Assembly (NCBI GenBank): GCA_030620095.1
Contig: JAUTXW010001345.1
Span: forward strand, 1,635,001-1,699,000
Direction of reading: 5' to 3'
DNA length: 64,000 bases
From: Kuschelorhynchus macadamiae
Lineage: Eukaryota; Arthropoda; Insecta; Coleoptera; Curculionidae
Each line of letters begins with the position of its first letter. Position 1 is the first letter of the stretch. Under the pieces are notes generated by a model. That model did not search any database, was not told the DNA's origin, and saw only the letters and a program-made list of their open reading frames with translations. This document shows, piece by piece, positions 45,534 to 54,639 of the stretch. The position numbers and the translations under genes are program-made.

Positions 45534-46772
45534 ATGTCTCTCGATAATACCCAAACAACCATTGAAATTGAACCTTATAAACTTTCTGAAATTTTTTCCA
45601 TTGTACCCGAATTTGAAGGTGATCAAATTTCTTTAAGCAATTTTATAACCGCATGCGATTGTGCATACGACATGGCAACAACGCAACAAAAAGTGTTTTT
45701 AGTTATTCACATAAAAAACAAGCTCCGTGGTAGAGCAGCTCAATTAATTAGTTCAAGGAATCCAAGTTCATACCTTGAAATTAAACAATTGTTAAATTTA
45801 CACTTCGGTGATTCAAGGGATCTTACTTCCCTTATACACGATCTGCAGCGATTAAGACAACTTCCTAATGAGTCGCCCCTTACATTCTTTAATCGACTTC
45901 AGGTCCTGAACGCTAAAATGCATGCCAGCATACAAAAGTCCCCACTCCTACATTCAAAAGAACAAAAAGATGCTCAGACCATGTTAATTGAAACTATGAC
46001 TCTTAATACACTTCTTACCGGTCTAGAGCCACGCCTAGGACAACTTATCCGTGCTAGTAATCCAACGTCACTTTTAGAAGCACAATCAAGAATTCGGAGA
46101 GAACTTCAGCTTTCGTATTTCGAAAATCAAAAAGTTAATAAACCAACTATTCCGAAACCCAGTCCTCAGTTACCTAGACCACACCAGCCACAACAATTAA
46201 AGTGTTCCAATTGTAACAGAATTGGTCATACAATATCTCAGTGCAGGCAACTTTCTTCTAATTTTCCCCAAAATAATAATTTCCAACGACCCATAACAAA
46301 TTCTAATTTTCAAAGACCCGCAATAAACTCGAATTCTCAAAGATCACAATATCAACCAAATTTTTCGCAACAAAATAGACCAAATAATCCTAGCCAAAAT
46401 ACAAACCAAGCACAATTTAGGCCATCAATAATTCAAAGAAATCCCAATTTTCAACCAGCTAAGACGCATCATGTTAATACAAGACAAGAATGCTCCTCAG
46501 AGAATTATTTGCCCGAATACGATCAGTACACCGCCGAAAACGGCAATCCCGGTTTTTACGATTTTTTCCAACCAGAGGAAGAATCTTATCAAGATATAAA
46601 CTATTCAAATGACACTAGTAATTACCAGGATTTTCTTACACCCCTTACGAATACCGACCCTCCAGACAATTCACCCCAGAACCCAATGACCGAGATCCAA
46701 TCGAGAATAGAAACACTAAATCTAGAGAATATGGATCCAAATCTCAATTTCCCGGAACAAGCGTTTCTTTAA
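45534..46772 (+). CDS. gag: Gag polyprotein
   Basis: 412 residues, starting at the ATG preceded by CAAA. The N-terminal half (roughly residues 25-195) is a retrotransposon Gag capsid-like domain, including FEGDQISLSNFITACD and RGRAAQLISSRNPSSYLEIK. A single CCHC zinc knuckle follows (C224, C227, H232, C237; CSNCNRIGHTISQC), binding genomic RNA. The rest is Asn/Gln/Pro-rich and low-complexity, then acidic. It would assemble particles in the cytoplasm. The last about 150 nt overlap the pol frame. No stop or frameshift is visible. Confidence 0.95.
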   Translation: MSLDNTQTTIEIEPYKLSEIFSIVPEFEGDQISLSNFITACDCAYDMATTQQKVFLVIHIKNKLRGRAAQLISSRNPSSYLEIKQLLNLHFGDSRDLTSLIHDLQRLRQLPNESPLTFFNRLQVLNAKMHASIQKSPLLHSKEQKDAQTMLIETMTLNTLLTGLEPRLGQLIRASNPTSLLEAQSRIRRELQLSYFENQKVNKPTIPKPSPQLPRPHQPQQLKCSNCNRIGHTISQCRQLSSNFPQNNNFQRPITNSNFQRPAINSNSQRSQYQPNFSQQNRPNNPSQNTNQAQFRPSIIQRNPNFQPAKTHHVNTRQECSSENYLPEYDQYTAENGNPGFYDFFQPEEESYQDINYSNDTSNYQDFLTPLTNTDPPDNSPQNPMTEIQSRIETLNLENMDPNLNFPEQAFL

Positions 46773-49700
46773 GTCCTCTTCTTACTGTAAATTCCAAGAA
46801 TCTATATTATATCGATGACGCATCAAAACAATTCAAACTTCTCATTGATACCGGTGCAGGCATTTCTATATTTAAGGAAAACACCGTACAAAAATTTCCT
46901 ACACGATTTCCCGAAAATGTCACTATTCAGGGAATTACCGATGAAAAACTTTCAATATCTCAATCTACACTCATACCTTTTACTATTGGTGATCCACACA
47001 AAGTGTATATTTGCAATTTAGATATAGATTTCGACGGTATATTAGGATTGGATTTCTTGGAACATTATGAATGTATTGTAGATCTGAAATCAAAACAACT
47101 TATTACAAATTTTAAAACTATGCCCCTTCACAAAGTAACCACAACTACAGCCATATCAGATGTACAAGAATGCATTAAAAACCGTAATAAAATTTCTATA
47201 GAGGCTAGAACTGAAAAAATTTTCAAACTCAAGTGCGAACTATTTAATACGGATGCTATACTTCACGCATATGTCAAAGAAAATGTTAGATTGCCAAATG
47301 CCCTGGTTAAGGTTAATGAACGCGGTGAATTTTTTACATCTATAATTAACTCAAATGCTATAGAAAAAACAATCGACTTTTCAAATTTAAATATCGAACC
47401 TTTTGACCCTGGAATTGATACTGAAACAATTTTTAACTTAAATACCTACCCTATACAAAACGCAGTTTTAGATAGGCGCTCAATTATTAAAGACCAGTTA
47501 CGCACCGAACATTTAAACAACGAAGAAAACGATTTAATAACTAACCTATGTCTCGAATTTTCCGATATTTTTTATTTAGAAGGCGATAATTTATCTTTTA
47601 CCAACGAGATCAAACATTCTATAGATACTAATAATTCAAGGCCCGTATTTACCAAATCATATAGATATCCTCACATTCATAAAGAAGAGGTAAAAAGCCA
47701 GGTAAATAAAATGTTAGAGCAAGGAATTATTCGCCAGTCCATCTCTCCATGGTCCTCCCCGGTTTGGGTTGTTCCCAAAAAATTGGATGCCTCCGGAAAA
47801 CCCAAATGGCGTGTAGTTATAGACTACCGCAAGCTGAACGAGCTTTCTATAGCTGATAAATATCCTCTTCCGAACATTTCCGACCTTCTCGATCAATTAG
47901 GGAAATGTCAATATTTCACAACCCTCGACTTGGCTTCTGGTTTCCACCAGATCGAGATCAATCCAAAAGACATCGAGAAAACTGCCTTCTCTGTTGAAAA
48001 TGGCCATTACGAATTCGTCCGTATGCCATTCGGTTTAAAGAATGCCCCGTCCACATTCCAAAGAGTCATGGACAACATCCTTCTCGGTATTCAAAATGAA
48101 CGTTGCTTAGTGTATATGGATGACATCATCGTGTACTCTCCAACAATACATGAACATATTTCAAGACTAACAGAAGTCTTCAAGCGTCTCCGCAAAGCCA
48201 ACTTAAAGATCCAACCTGATAAATGCGAATTCCTTCGAAAGGAAGTTGCTTATCTAGGACACCTTATTACCCAAAGTGGAGTAAAACCTAATCCAAGCAA
48301 AGTTGAATGCATTCAGAAATTTCCTATGCCCACAAATCCTAAAGAAATAAAGTCATTCTTAGGTCTTGCTGGATATTACAGACGCTTCATCCCAAATTTT
48401 GCCAAAATATCAAAACCTCTGACCAAGTTATTACAAAAGGACGTCCCATTCACATTCGACGCGGAATGCAAAACCTCATTTTCTGACCTGAAAAAGGCAC
48501 TTACATCGGACCCAATCTTAATTTACCCCAATTTCGAAGAAACTTTCTTGCTAACCACAGACGCTAGCGCATTCGCTATTGGAGCCGTCTTATCTCAAGG
48601 TCCCATCGGAAAAGATCTTCCGATAGCATATGCATCTCGAACTCTGTGTAGTGCTGAAACAAAGTATTCTACCATAGAAAGAGAATTCTTAGCCATTGTA
48701 TGGGCTGTCAAACACTTCAGACCATATCTTTTTGGTCGAAAATTTGTTTTGGTAACAGATCATCGCCCTTTGACTTGGCTATTTTCAATTAAGGACCCCG
48801 GCAGTCGCCTAGCTCGCTGGCGCCTTAAACTCGAGGAATATGATTACAAGATTGAATATAAACCCGGCCGAATAAACAAAAACGCAGACGCCTTATCACG
48901 TATTAAAATTAACCATTTTAAAAATTGCTCAGATTTTCAATCAACCATCGCTATTTACGCCTCAAATGAAGACGACTTTAATAACAGACCCTCGACCAGC
49001 AAACAAAATTCATTTTCAGAAATAATAACTGAAAACGATCTAGACGATAATGAAATAACCGACGAATACAATAGATTTGTTAATTTATACAAGACAAAAT
49101 CAATCATCGATTATTCCAAAATCGAAATTTCCAATGATCAATTTTTGGACAAATCAAACAAAAATATTGTCACTTTCTTTTGGCAAACTAAAATGGAAGA
49201 TTTTCATTTTAAAATTATAGAGGACCTATTTGAGGAAAACTATGATTTTGCCCCGCTTACGGTAAACACCCTGTCCAGTAAGAGTGTAAAGGACCGCAAA
49301 TATTTCATAATACCCTTGTCGTATAATACTGATACCGTAGTCCAGCAGCTTTTCTATATTATCTATAAATGTCAAGATAAATTCGATCTTTCTAAAACCT
49401 ATTGTATCGAAAATAATTTACAACTTCCCATCCTCGAAATATTTTCATTCATTTTCTCTGATAAAGATATTAACTTAAAAATATGCCATAACCTCGTAAG
49501 AACCCCAGACCCGGATGAAATACCCACAATTTTAGATCAACACCATACTGGCAAAAAGAATCTTCATCGCGGTATTAATGAAACTGTCAAACGCATTCGA
49601 CAAAAATACAATTGGACCGGACTAACTAAAGATGTCGAAAAACTCATTCGAAGCTGTGAAATCTGCCAAAAAGTTAAAATCTGTAGGAAAAATCTTAGTA

Positions 49701-50539
49701 CGCCCCTAGTCATAACAGAAACTCCAAAAACTGCATTCGAAAGAATCAATATTGACATCTTCGAGTATCCAACTCGTAACTATGCCCTTACGATCCGAGA
49801 TGAGCTAACCAAGTTCACACAGGCGTACCCAACATCGGATAAAAAAGCCTCAACGATTGTCAATACACTCCTGCTATTCTTTCAACATTATGGAACTCCC
49901 CTACGGATCCACTGTGACCATGGCCGTGAGTTTGATAACACATTAATGAAAGACCTGTGCACACTCTATGACGTCAAGTTAACCTTTTCAAGTGTTAGCC
50001 ATCCGCAATCAAATGGATCGCTCGAAAGATTCCACGCCACTTTAACCGAAATGATTAGGGTTCACACAGCAGAACATCCCGAGGAACACCCATTCAATAT
50101 CCTCCCCTATTCAGTCATCTGTTATAATAACACAAAAAACAAAACTCATGGATTCACCCCTTATGAGCTGATATTCGGCCATACGTCTAGCCGACCCCCA
50201 AAAACTTTATATAATCAAGAACAACTTATCTCCAAATACATCCGAAATCTAAATAATAAAATGGAAACATATTACAAAATCGCACGAGCTAGAACAAACG
50301 CCCAAAAGGAAAAATCAAAAATCAGATTCGACAAATCAGTCTCCGATAAACAACCCGATTATAAAGTTGGTGACAAAGTATATGTCAAAGAATCGCAAAT
50401 TAAAGACAAAAGTGAAAATAAATTCAATGGCCCCTTTCAAATTATCGAACTTTACCAAACTTCAGCTAAACTTAAAAACCTTTCTACAAACCAAATTTCC
50501 AAAATAAATTTTGATAGGCTAAAGACATACTATGACTAG
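46622..50539 (+). CDS. pol: Pol polyprotein: protease, RT, RNase H, integrase
   Basis: The frame opens after stops at about 46618-46621 and overlaps gag by about 150 nt in the -1 frame, so expression is probably by -1 frameshifting to a product of up to about 1300 residues. The exact first residue is not known, and no classical slippery heptamer was identified. Protease: LLIDTGAGIS (about 46840). RT: WRVVIDYRKLNE, QYFTTLDLASGFHQIEI, FGLKNAPSTFQR and YMDD (about 48113). RNase H: LTTDASAFAIGAVLSQ and DHRPLTWLF. Integrase: an HHCC zinc finger (HH…H…CEIC, about 49540-49670), then Asp in INIDIFEYP, Asp in HCDHGREF and Glu in SNGSLERFH. The C-terminal VGDKVYVKE resembles the integrase SH3-like tail. 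The frame is open to its end. Confidence 0.95.
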   Translation, partial: LPGFSYTPYEYRPSRQFTPEPNDRDPIENRNTKSREYGSKSQFPGTSVSLSPLLTVNSKNLYYIDDASKQFKLLIDTGAGISIFKENTVQKFPTRFPENVTIQGITDEKLSISQSTLIPFTIGDPHKVYICNLDIDFDGILGLDFLEHYECIVDLKSKQLITNFKTMPLHKVTTTTAISDVQECIKNRNKISIEARTEKIFKLKCELFNTDAILHAYVKENVRLPNALVKVNERGEFFTSIINSNAIEKTIDFSNLNIEPFDPGIDTETIFNLNTYPIQNAVLDRRSIIKDQLRTEHLNNEENDLITNLCLEFSDIFYLEGDNLSFTNEIKHSIDTNNSRPVFTKSYRYPHIHKEEVKSQVNKMLEQGIIRQSISPWSSPVWVVPKKLDASGKPKWRVVIDYRKLNELSIADKYPLPNISDLLDQLGKCQYFTTLDLASGFHQIEINPKDIEKTAFSVENGHYEFVRMPFGLKNAPSTFQRVMDNILLGIQNERCLVYMDDIIVYSPTIHEHISRLTEVFKRLRKANLKIQPDKCEFLRKEVAYLGHLITQSGVKPNPSKVECIQKFPMPTNPKEIKSFLGLAGYYRRFIPNFAKISKPLTKLLQKDVPFTFDAECKTSFSDLKKALTSDPILIYPNFEETFLLTTDASAFAIGAVLSQGPIGKDLPIAYASRTLCSAETKYSTIEREFLAIVWAVKHFRPYLFGRKFVLVTDHRPLTWLFSIKDPGSRLARWRLKLEEYDYKIEYKPGRINKNADALSRIKINHFKNCSDFQSTIAIYASNEDDFNNRPSTSKQNSFSEIITENDLDDNEITDEYNRFVNLYKTKSIIDYSKIEISNDQFLDKSNKNIVTFFWQTKMEDFHFKIIEDLFEENYDFAPLTVNTLSSKSVKDRKYFIIPLSYNTDTVVQQLFYIIYKCQDKFDLSKTYCIENNLQLPILEIFSFIFSDKDINLKICHNLVRTPDPDEIPTILDQHHTGKKNLHRGINETVKRIRQKYNWTGLTKDVEKLIRSCEICQKVKICRKNLSTPLVITETPKTAFERINIDIFEYPTRNYALTIRDELTKFTQAYPTSDKKASTIVNTLLLFFQHYGTPLRIHCDHGREFDNTLMKDLCTLYDVKLTFSSVSHPQSNGSLERFHATLTEMIRVHTAEHPEEHPFNILPYSVICYNNTKNKTHGFTPYELIFGHTSSRPPKTLYNQEQLISKYIRNLNNKMETYYKIARARTNAQKEKSKIRFDKSVSDKQPDYKVGDKVYVKESQIKDKSENKFNGPFQIIELYQTSAKLKNLSTNQISKINFDRLKTYYD

Positions 50540-52121
50540 TCTATTTTTTTTTTCCAGACTCCTTTGGCTTATTCCAGCCGTCTTCTCCCAATACTTCTTC
50601 ACACCAATCAACAATACCGTTGGACTATTTTACCATGAGGAAAATTTTGTCAAAATTACTAACGATAAGTGGACGTTACTCGTATACAAAGATTTACAAC
50701 CCCTTAAAGAAACTATACAAAACAACGACAAATTACTTACTACACTCAGTGACGTGTTGAATGACCCATCCCCTAGAACTGTATCTTTTAAAATAGAAAT
50801 TAAAACACATTTGAGCTTATTAACCCAAATTTCAAACGCAGTTAATCAAAAATATAGAGAAATCATGGCAGATACAAAAAAGTTATCTTATAGGAACAAA
50901 CGCGGATTAATAAACGGCATTGGTAGTATTTTTAAATCTATCACAGGCAATTTAGATTCAGCCGATGGCGAATATTACAATGCATGTATAAACAAAATCA
51001 CGCGAGATGAACGCGAACTTGAAAGCTTACTTAAAAATCAAATATCGGTAACTTCATCTGTAATTAAAAACTTCAATTCCACCATTCAAAAGATTCAAAT
51101 TGATGAAGAAACCTTCAACCAAGACATAGATATTATACAGAGCGCTATCATGAACATATCTGATGACTTAGCGTTTTACGAAGGGCAAATTAAAACTCTA
51201 AATCTTTGCGAAGCTTTAATGGAAAGTTATGTTTTTCTAGAAGATTCTTTAAACGATATTATAAATGCCATCACATTCGCTCGTTTGAAAATTCTTCATA
51301 GTTCTATAATAACTCCAGGAGATTTGATCACTTCTCTCCAAGGGATATCGCGTTCTCTATCAAAAAATAATCTTCCTCTCCCTATATATTCATCAAATAT
51401 TGCCAATTATATTGACTTAATTGAATTAGAATCATACCAGTCCGCTAATAGGATTGTGTTCGTTCTTAAAATTCCTCTAACTGAACCAGAATCATACACT
51501 TTGTATCGAATTTTTCCTATTCCTATTATGGACAATCGAACAGGTCTTTTTCACATAATACCAACAACAAAAAAATACATTGCGCGAGATGACGACGCCT
51601 TACTATATGTACTACCACAAGACATCTCCAGCTGCAAGCCACTCGAGACGCACACTAAGATCTGTTCAGACCTTCTGCAATATCCAATCGACAGTGATGC
51701 TATCTGCGAAGCACAGCTACTCAGGCAGCAGAACATACTACCGAAAACCTGTCAAACATCGATATTGCTAGTCACCGATTACCACGTCCAAGAGATCTCC
51801 ACGAACTACTGGCTTATCTCAGTTTCCGAGCCACTTCCTGTAACCGTAAAATGTGGAACCAGGAATATAGAAACCCAGATCCTGAAGACGAACTCCCTTC
51901 TTAAGTTACAACCAAACTGTAACGCTTTTATTGGAAGCACAAGAATTCATTCCAAGTACCTGGTGGAGGAATATAAACGTTGCTCAACACCGCCTAGACC
52001 AATACTCAGAAGAGCTAGACAAGTTGATGAAAGAACCCTTCATAACCAAACATATCCATTGGTTTACGATACTCACAATATCAATGGTCGTTGGAATGGC
52101 AATCCTCTACATCCTCTGTAA
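50532..52121 (+). CDS. env: Env-like glycoprotein, C-terminal anchor out of frame
   Basis: The ATG at 50532 overlaps the end of pol by 8 nt. 529 residues are read. An N-terminal hydrophobic signal-like segment lies at about residues 3-20, a furin-like RNKR at 121-124 followed by a Gly-rich, fusion-peptide-like stretch, and long helical regions (about 150-270) come next. This layout is that of the baculovirus F-like Env of errantiviruses. The frame as read ends in a Pro/Arg-rich stretch without a membrane anchor. A strong transmembrane segment and basic tail lie in the +1 frame (51931-52305). A frame change between about 51930 and 52000 has therefore detached the anchor. The N-terminal codons may in fact be supplied by a leader exon (acceptor at 50557). 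Confidence 0.85.
   Translation: MTSLFFFSRLLWLIPAVFSQYFFTPINNTVGLFYHEENFVKITNDKWTLLVYKDLQPLKETIQNNDKLLTTLSDVLNDPSPRTVSFKIEIKTHLSLLTQISNAVNQKYREIMADTKKLSYRNKRGLINGIGSIFKSITGNLDSADGEYYNACINKITRDERELESLLKNQISVTSSVIKNFNSTIQKIQIDEETFNQDIDIIQSAIMNISDDLAFYEGQIKTLNLCEALMESYVFLEDSLNDIINAITFARLKILHSSIITPGDLITSLQGISRSLSKNNLPLPIYSSNIANYIDLIELESYQSANRIVFVLKIPLTEPESYTLYRIFPIPIMDNRTGLFHIIPTTKKYIARDDDALLYVLPQDISSCKPLETHTKICSDLLQYPIDSDAICEAQLLRQQNILPKTCQTSILLVTDYHVQEISTNYWLISVSEPLPVTVKCGTRNIETQILKTNSLLKLQPNCNAFIGSTRIHSKYLVEEYKRCSTPPRPILRRARQVDERTLHNQTYPLVYDTHNINGRWNGNPLHPL
50540..50557 (+). promoter_or_regulatory. Candidate 3' splice site for env mRNA
   Basis: A TATGACTAG branch-point-like element (50531-50539) is followed by an almost pure pyrimidine tract and CAG ending at 50557. 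It would remove the annotated env ATG and join the signal-peptide-coding region to an upstream exon. Phase matches the leader ATG at 45296 with donor at 45313. Confidence 0.55.
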
Positions 52122-52305
52122 GTGTAGACGTAAGAATCCACTGAAACTGTCCATAACTGGTAGTCAGGATCCTCCATCACCTCCCAGGCCTAGTCCGAAG
52201 CGCTTTGCCCCATACCAGTTGAGAAGACTAATACCAAAAAGGCGAACTAGCATCCATCCAGAAAATACACAAGAAGAGGAAGAAGCATTTGAACTTCAGT
52301 CCTAA
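51931..52305 (+). CDS. Shifted-frame C-terminal part of Env (membrane anchor)
   Basis: This open frame is +1 relative to env. It encodes a hydrophobic segment of about 22 residues (WFTILTISMVVGMAILYIL) followed by CKCRRK, then a Pro/Arg-rich and finally Glu-rich cytoplasmic tail. There is no ATG at its beginning (the first codon is TTG), so it is the detached 3' part of env and not a separate gene. Given identical LTRs, either this copy was mobilised with a defective env, or the break is a sequencing error. Confidence 0.75.
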   Translation: MEAQEFIPSTWWRNINVAQHRLDQYSEELDKLMKEPFITKHIHWFTILTISMVVGMAILYILCKCRRKNPLKLSITGSQDPPSPPRPSPKRFAPYQLRRLIPKRRTSIHPENTQEEEEAFELQS

Positions 52306-52334
52306 AAGTAGCTGCAAAGCACCAACTTTTCACT

Positions 52335-52346
52335 AAAAGGGGAAGC
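52335..52346 (+). promoter_or_regulatory. Polypurine tract
   Basis: AAAAGGGGAAGC directly abuts the first base of the 3' LTR; usual site for priming plus-strand DNA. Confidence 0.88.
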
Positions 52347-52705
52347 TGTTATATCCGTTTCCCATGACCTTCCACGTGCCTCCAGAATGTCGCCACATAT
52401 TATCACACAGTTGCGTCATTCACAGAAACCAACATCAGCAGTTTCCAAGAATTGCGACAGTACGCTCAAACACCGTCAGCAGTCTCCATGGAAGCCAGCG
52501 GATGCTTGCCGGTTTCCCACGTACCTCAGCAAGATTTTTAATATAAATAGACTATGTAGATTTTATTAAAAACAGTATAATATTATTCTTTTAAGTTGTA
52601 ACAATAATTAATGTCCATTTGATTTCCAAAGTTGTGAACATATTGTTTTATTTTATTTTAATAAAAAGTGTTTTTTTAAAAAGTGAATTTTTCAAATAGT
52701 GAGAT

Positions 52706-52709
<4 letters not shown>
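52347..52709 (+). repeat. 3' LTR (363 bp)
   Basis: Identical by eye to the 5' LTR, with AATAAA at 52660-52665. It is followed directly by (TA)n. Confidence 0.97.

Positions 52710-52767
<58 letters not shown>
52710..52767. repeat. (TA)n array right of the LTR element
   Basis: About 29 TA units, the continuation of the array at 44725-44777 before insertion. Confidence 0.95.
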
Positions 52768-52770
<3 letters not shown>

Positions 52771-53019
52771 TATGTAAAAACAGTTTGTATGACTTGTCGA
52801 TGAATGATTCATAACGAGTCATTGGTGTGTATAATTCGCAAACAGCATTCTCTAAAAACATTGGTATTTAACTAAGAAGGTAAAGAAAAGATGAAAAGTG
52901 AGTTTGATGTAAAAGTTAGAAGGGAAAGCGGAACACCATAATGTATTAAAATCATATTTAGAGAATAGAGGGATGTTAGTCCAGTTATGGCAACAGCACA
53001 ATGATGGTATTGATAATTA

Positions 53020-53245
53020 ATTGCAGTGAATGCTTTAGATTTAATTGCTCGATTGGGTCGAATTGCTGTTGCTCCAGATCTAGTACAAATAGTCTTCACA
53101 GCAATATCAATACGTGCAGAGGTATGGCATAAACATTTTTATAGACGAAAGGGCATAACTTTGAGACCATCTCATTTCCTTGCAAATATTTTGGATCACA
53201 GATTTTTGGAACAACATTTACTAGTTACCAAAGAGAACCAGTAAT
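53020..53245 (+). pseudogene. Scrap of a hAT transposase
   Basis: The plus strand reads LDLIARLGRIAVAPDLV, then RAEVWHKHFYRRKGITLRP and SHFLANILDHRFLEQHLL. The last part resembles the …LTPAHFLANILxPxYxG… stretch of some hAT transposases. About 70 codons remain. It is short and the family match is from memory of motifs only. Confidence 0.42.
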
Positions 53246-53523
53246 CGAATACTTTAATGTAATAATAATACATAGTTTGTTCCTTTTGTTATGTTACTAA
53301 TGTCAAAATCATGACCGTTTCCAAAATTCCTCTTTGGAGAACACTGTAAAAATATATACATATGTGTGAAAATGACACACTGCCGTTGCATCAACTGCAA
53401 GTATTGTCTTTTAGCATGGTTCAATCCGGGATTGGAAACCGTCTAGGAACACCTAACATCAGTAAATTTCATGTTTAAGTACATGAACCAAAAGACCGAC
53501 CAAAAAAGAAACTTAGATTAGAC

Positions 53524-53565
53524 AAAGTTTACTGAATAAAAATATATTTTTATTCAGTAAACTTT
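53524..53565. repeat. Perfect 42-bp palindrome
   Basis: AAAGTTTACTGAATAAAAAT is followed at once by its exact reverse complement with centre AT|AT. Nothing else in the neighbourhood (53250-53720) is supported. Confidence 0.9.
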
Positions 53566-53719
53566 AGAATAGAGCAATTAGCAACCCTAACAACGATGTA
53601 TCATTAATCCCAAATGAAGATGTTTTAAGTGATTCTTCAGTCTTCAGAAGAAGATGTGCCTATATTAAGTATGTCAAAAGAAATATCAGTTAAAAAGGTT
53701 GATAAATTTTCTTTACCCG

Positions 53720-54345
53720 GAACTTCCCTCGTTATGAATATTTACTTTTATTAGGAATAGTAAATTGTGTGTCATTTAGTAACACGTATATACTGTCTTT
53801 TCAACCAATTGTATTGGGCACAGTTTTGTTGACCACCGTTTTGTTTCGCCATCTTGAATTCGTACCACAACTTTAAGAGTTTATGTCACACTTATTGCTT
53901 ACACAAAATTTGAACTTAATCTAAGAAATAGTTTTTTCAGGCTGATTTTTGATATAATTTATTAGGCCGCCATTTTGTTTTGATATCTTCGATTCATACC
54001 AAAATGCTACCAGTTTATTCTTATATAACACTTAATTTTTATACAAAATTTTAAGGAAATTGGATAATCAGGAATTTTTTAGGAATATTTTTTTACAAAT
54101 TAAATAGGTCGCCATTTTGTTCGCCGTATTTGATTTTTGCCAAAATGTTATCAGGTCATCCCCATATGACCTTCAATTTTTGACCAAAATTTTAAGTTAA
54201 TCGGATTATTAGAAGTTTTTTAGCTATGCCGCTAACAGACAGACAGACCGACGGATTTGAGAAAACATGTTTTTCGGTATCTATAGGGACCCTGAAACAT
54301 AAATATCTAAAAAAATACTTCCCTTTTACGAGGGAAGGAAAAATA
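53720..54345 (-). repeat. Unclassified repeat with internal tandem units, copy 2
   Basis: Reverse orientation relative to 28985-30205. It starts GGAACTTCCCTCGTTATGAA and ends CTTCCCTTTTACGAGGGAAG, a short hairpin. Units of about 135-141 bp recur, each with (G)CCGCCATTTTGTT or GTCGCCATTTTGTT (about 53831, 53965, 54107). A CAGACAGACAGACCGACGG block at about 54236 matches the GTCCGTCTGTCAG block of copy 1. Confidence 0.7.
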
Positions 54346-54639
54346 AAATAGTGCTTTACATTTCTGTATTAAAATCTTTTTTATACGCATTTTAAAGTTT
54401 TTAATAATCACATTATTTTACTTTGCAAATATTTATTTAGTATGCCCCTTTGTGGTTTGAGATTAAGTAATTTTTTTTTATTTGTAACTTAATATGTATG
54501 CTATTTTTATGATTATATAAAATGTTTTAATTTAAAACATTCGTTGTTTTGTATCAAAACTCTTACAAAATGAGCAGCAAGGTATCCAAAAATCCAGTAA
54601 ACTTTTTAAAAATGTTTTAAATGACATATGTAAACTTCG

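Larger units (their letters stand above)
44778..52709 (+). mobile_element. Complete Gypsy/errantivirus-like LTR retroelement with gag, pol, env
   Basis: The element is 7932 bp, bounded by two 363-bp LTRs that are identical by eye. A tRNA-Ser primer site follows the 5' LTR and a purine tract precedes the 3' LTR. Gene order is gag (45534-46772), pol (about 46622-50539, -1 frame relative to gag) and env (50532-52121). Pol order is PR-RT-RNase H-IN, which is the Gypsy (Metaviridae) order; an env with a furin-like site makes it errantivirus-like (17.6/297/ZAM group also uses a tRNA-Ser primer and TA-rich targets). Identical LTRs indicate a very recent insertion. The direct target repeat cannot be measured because it lies in (TA)n. 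Confidence 0.95.

Noticed and set aside
49269..49279. CACCCTG resembling a CAGGGTG transposon end
   Set aside because: Part of the pol coding sequence with the frame intact; chance match.
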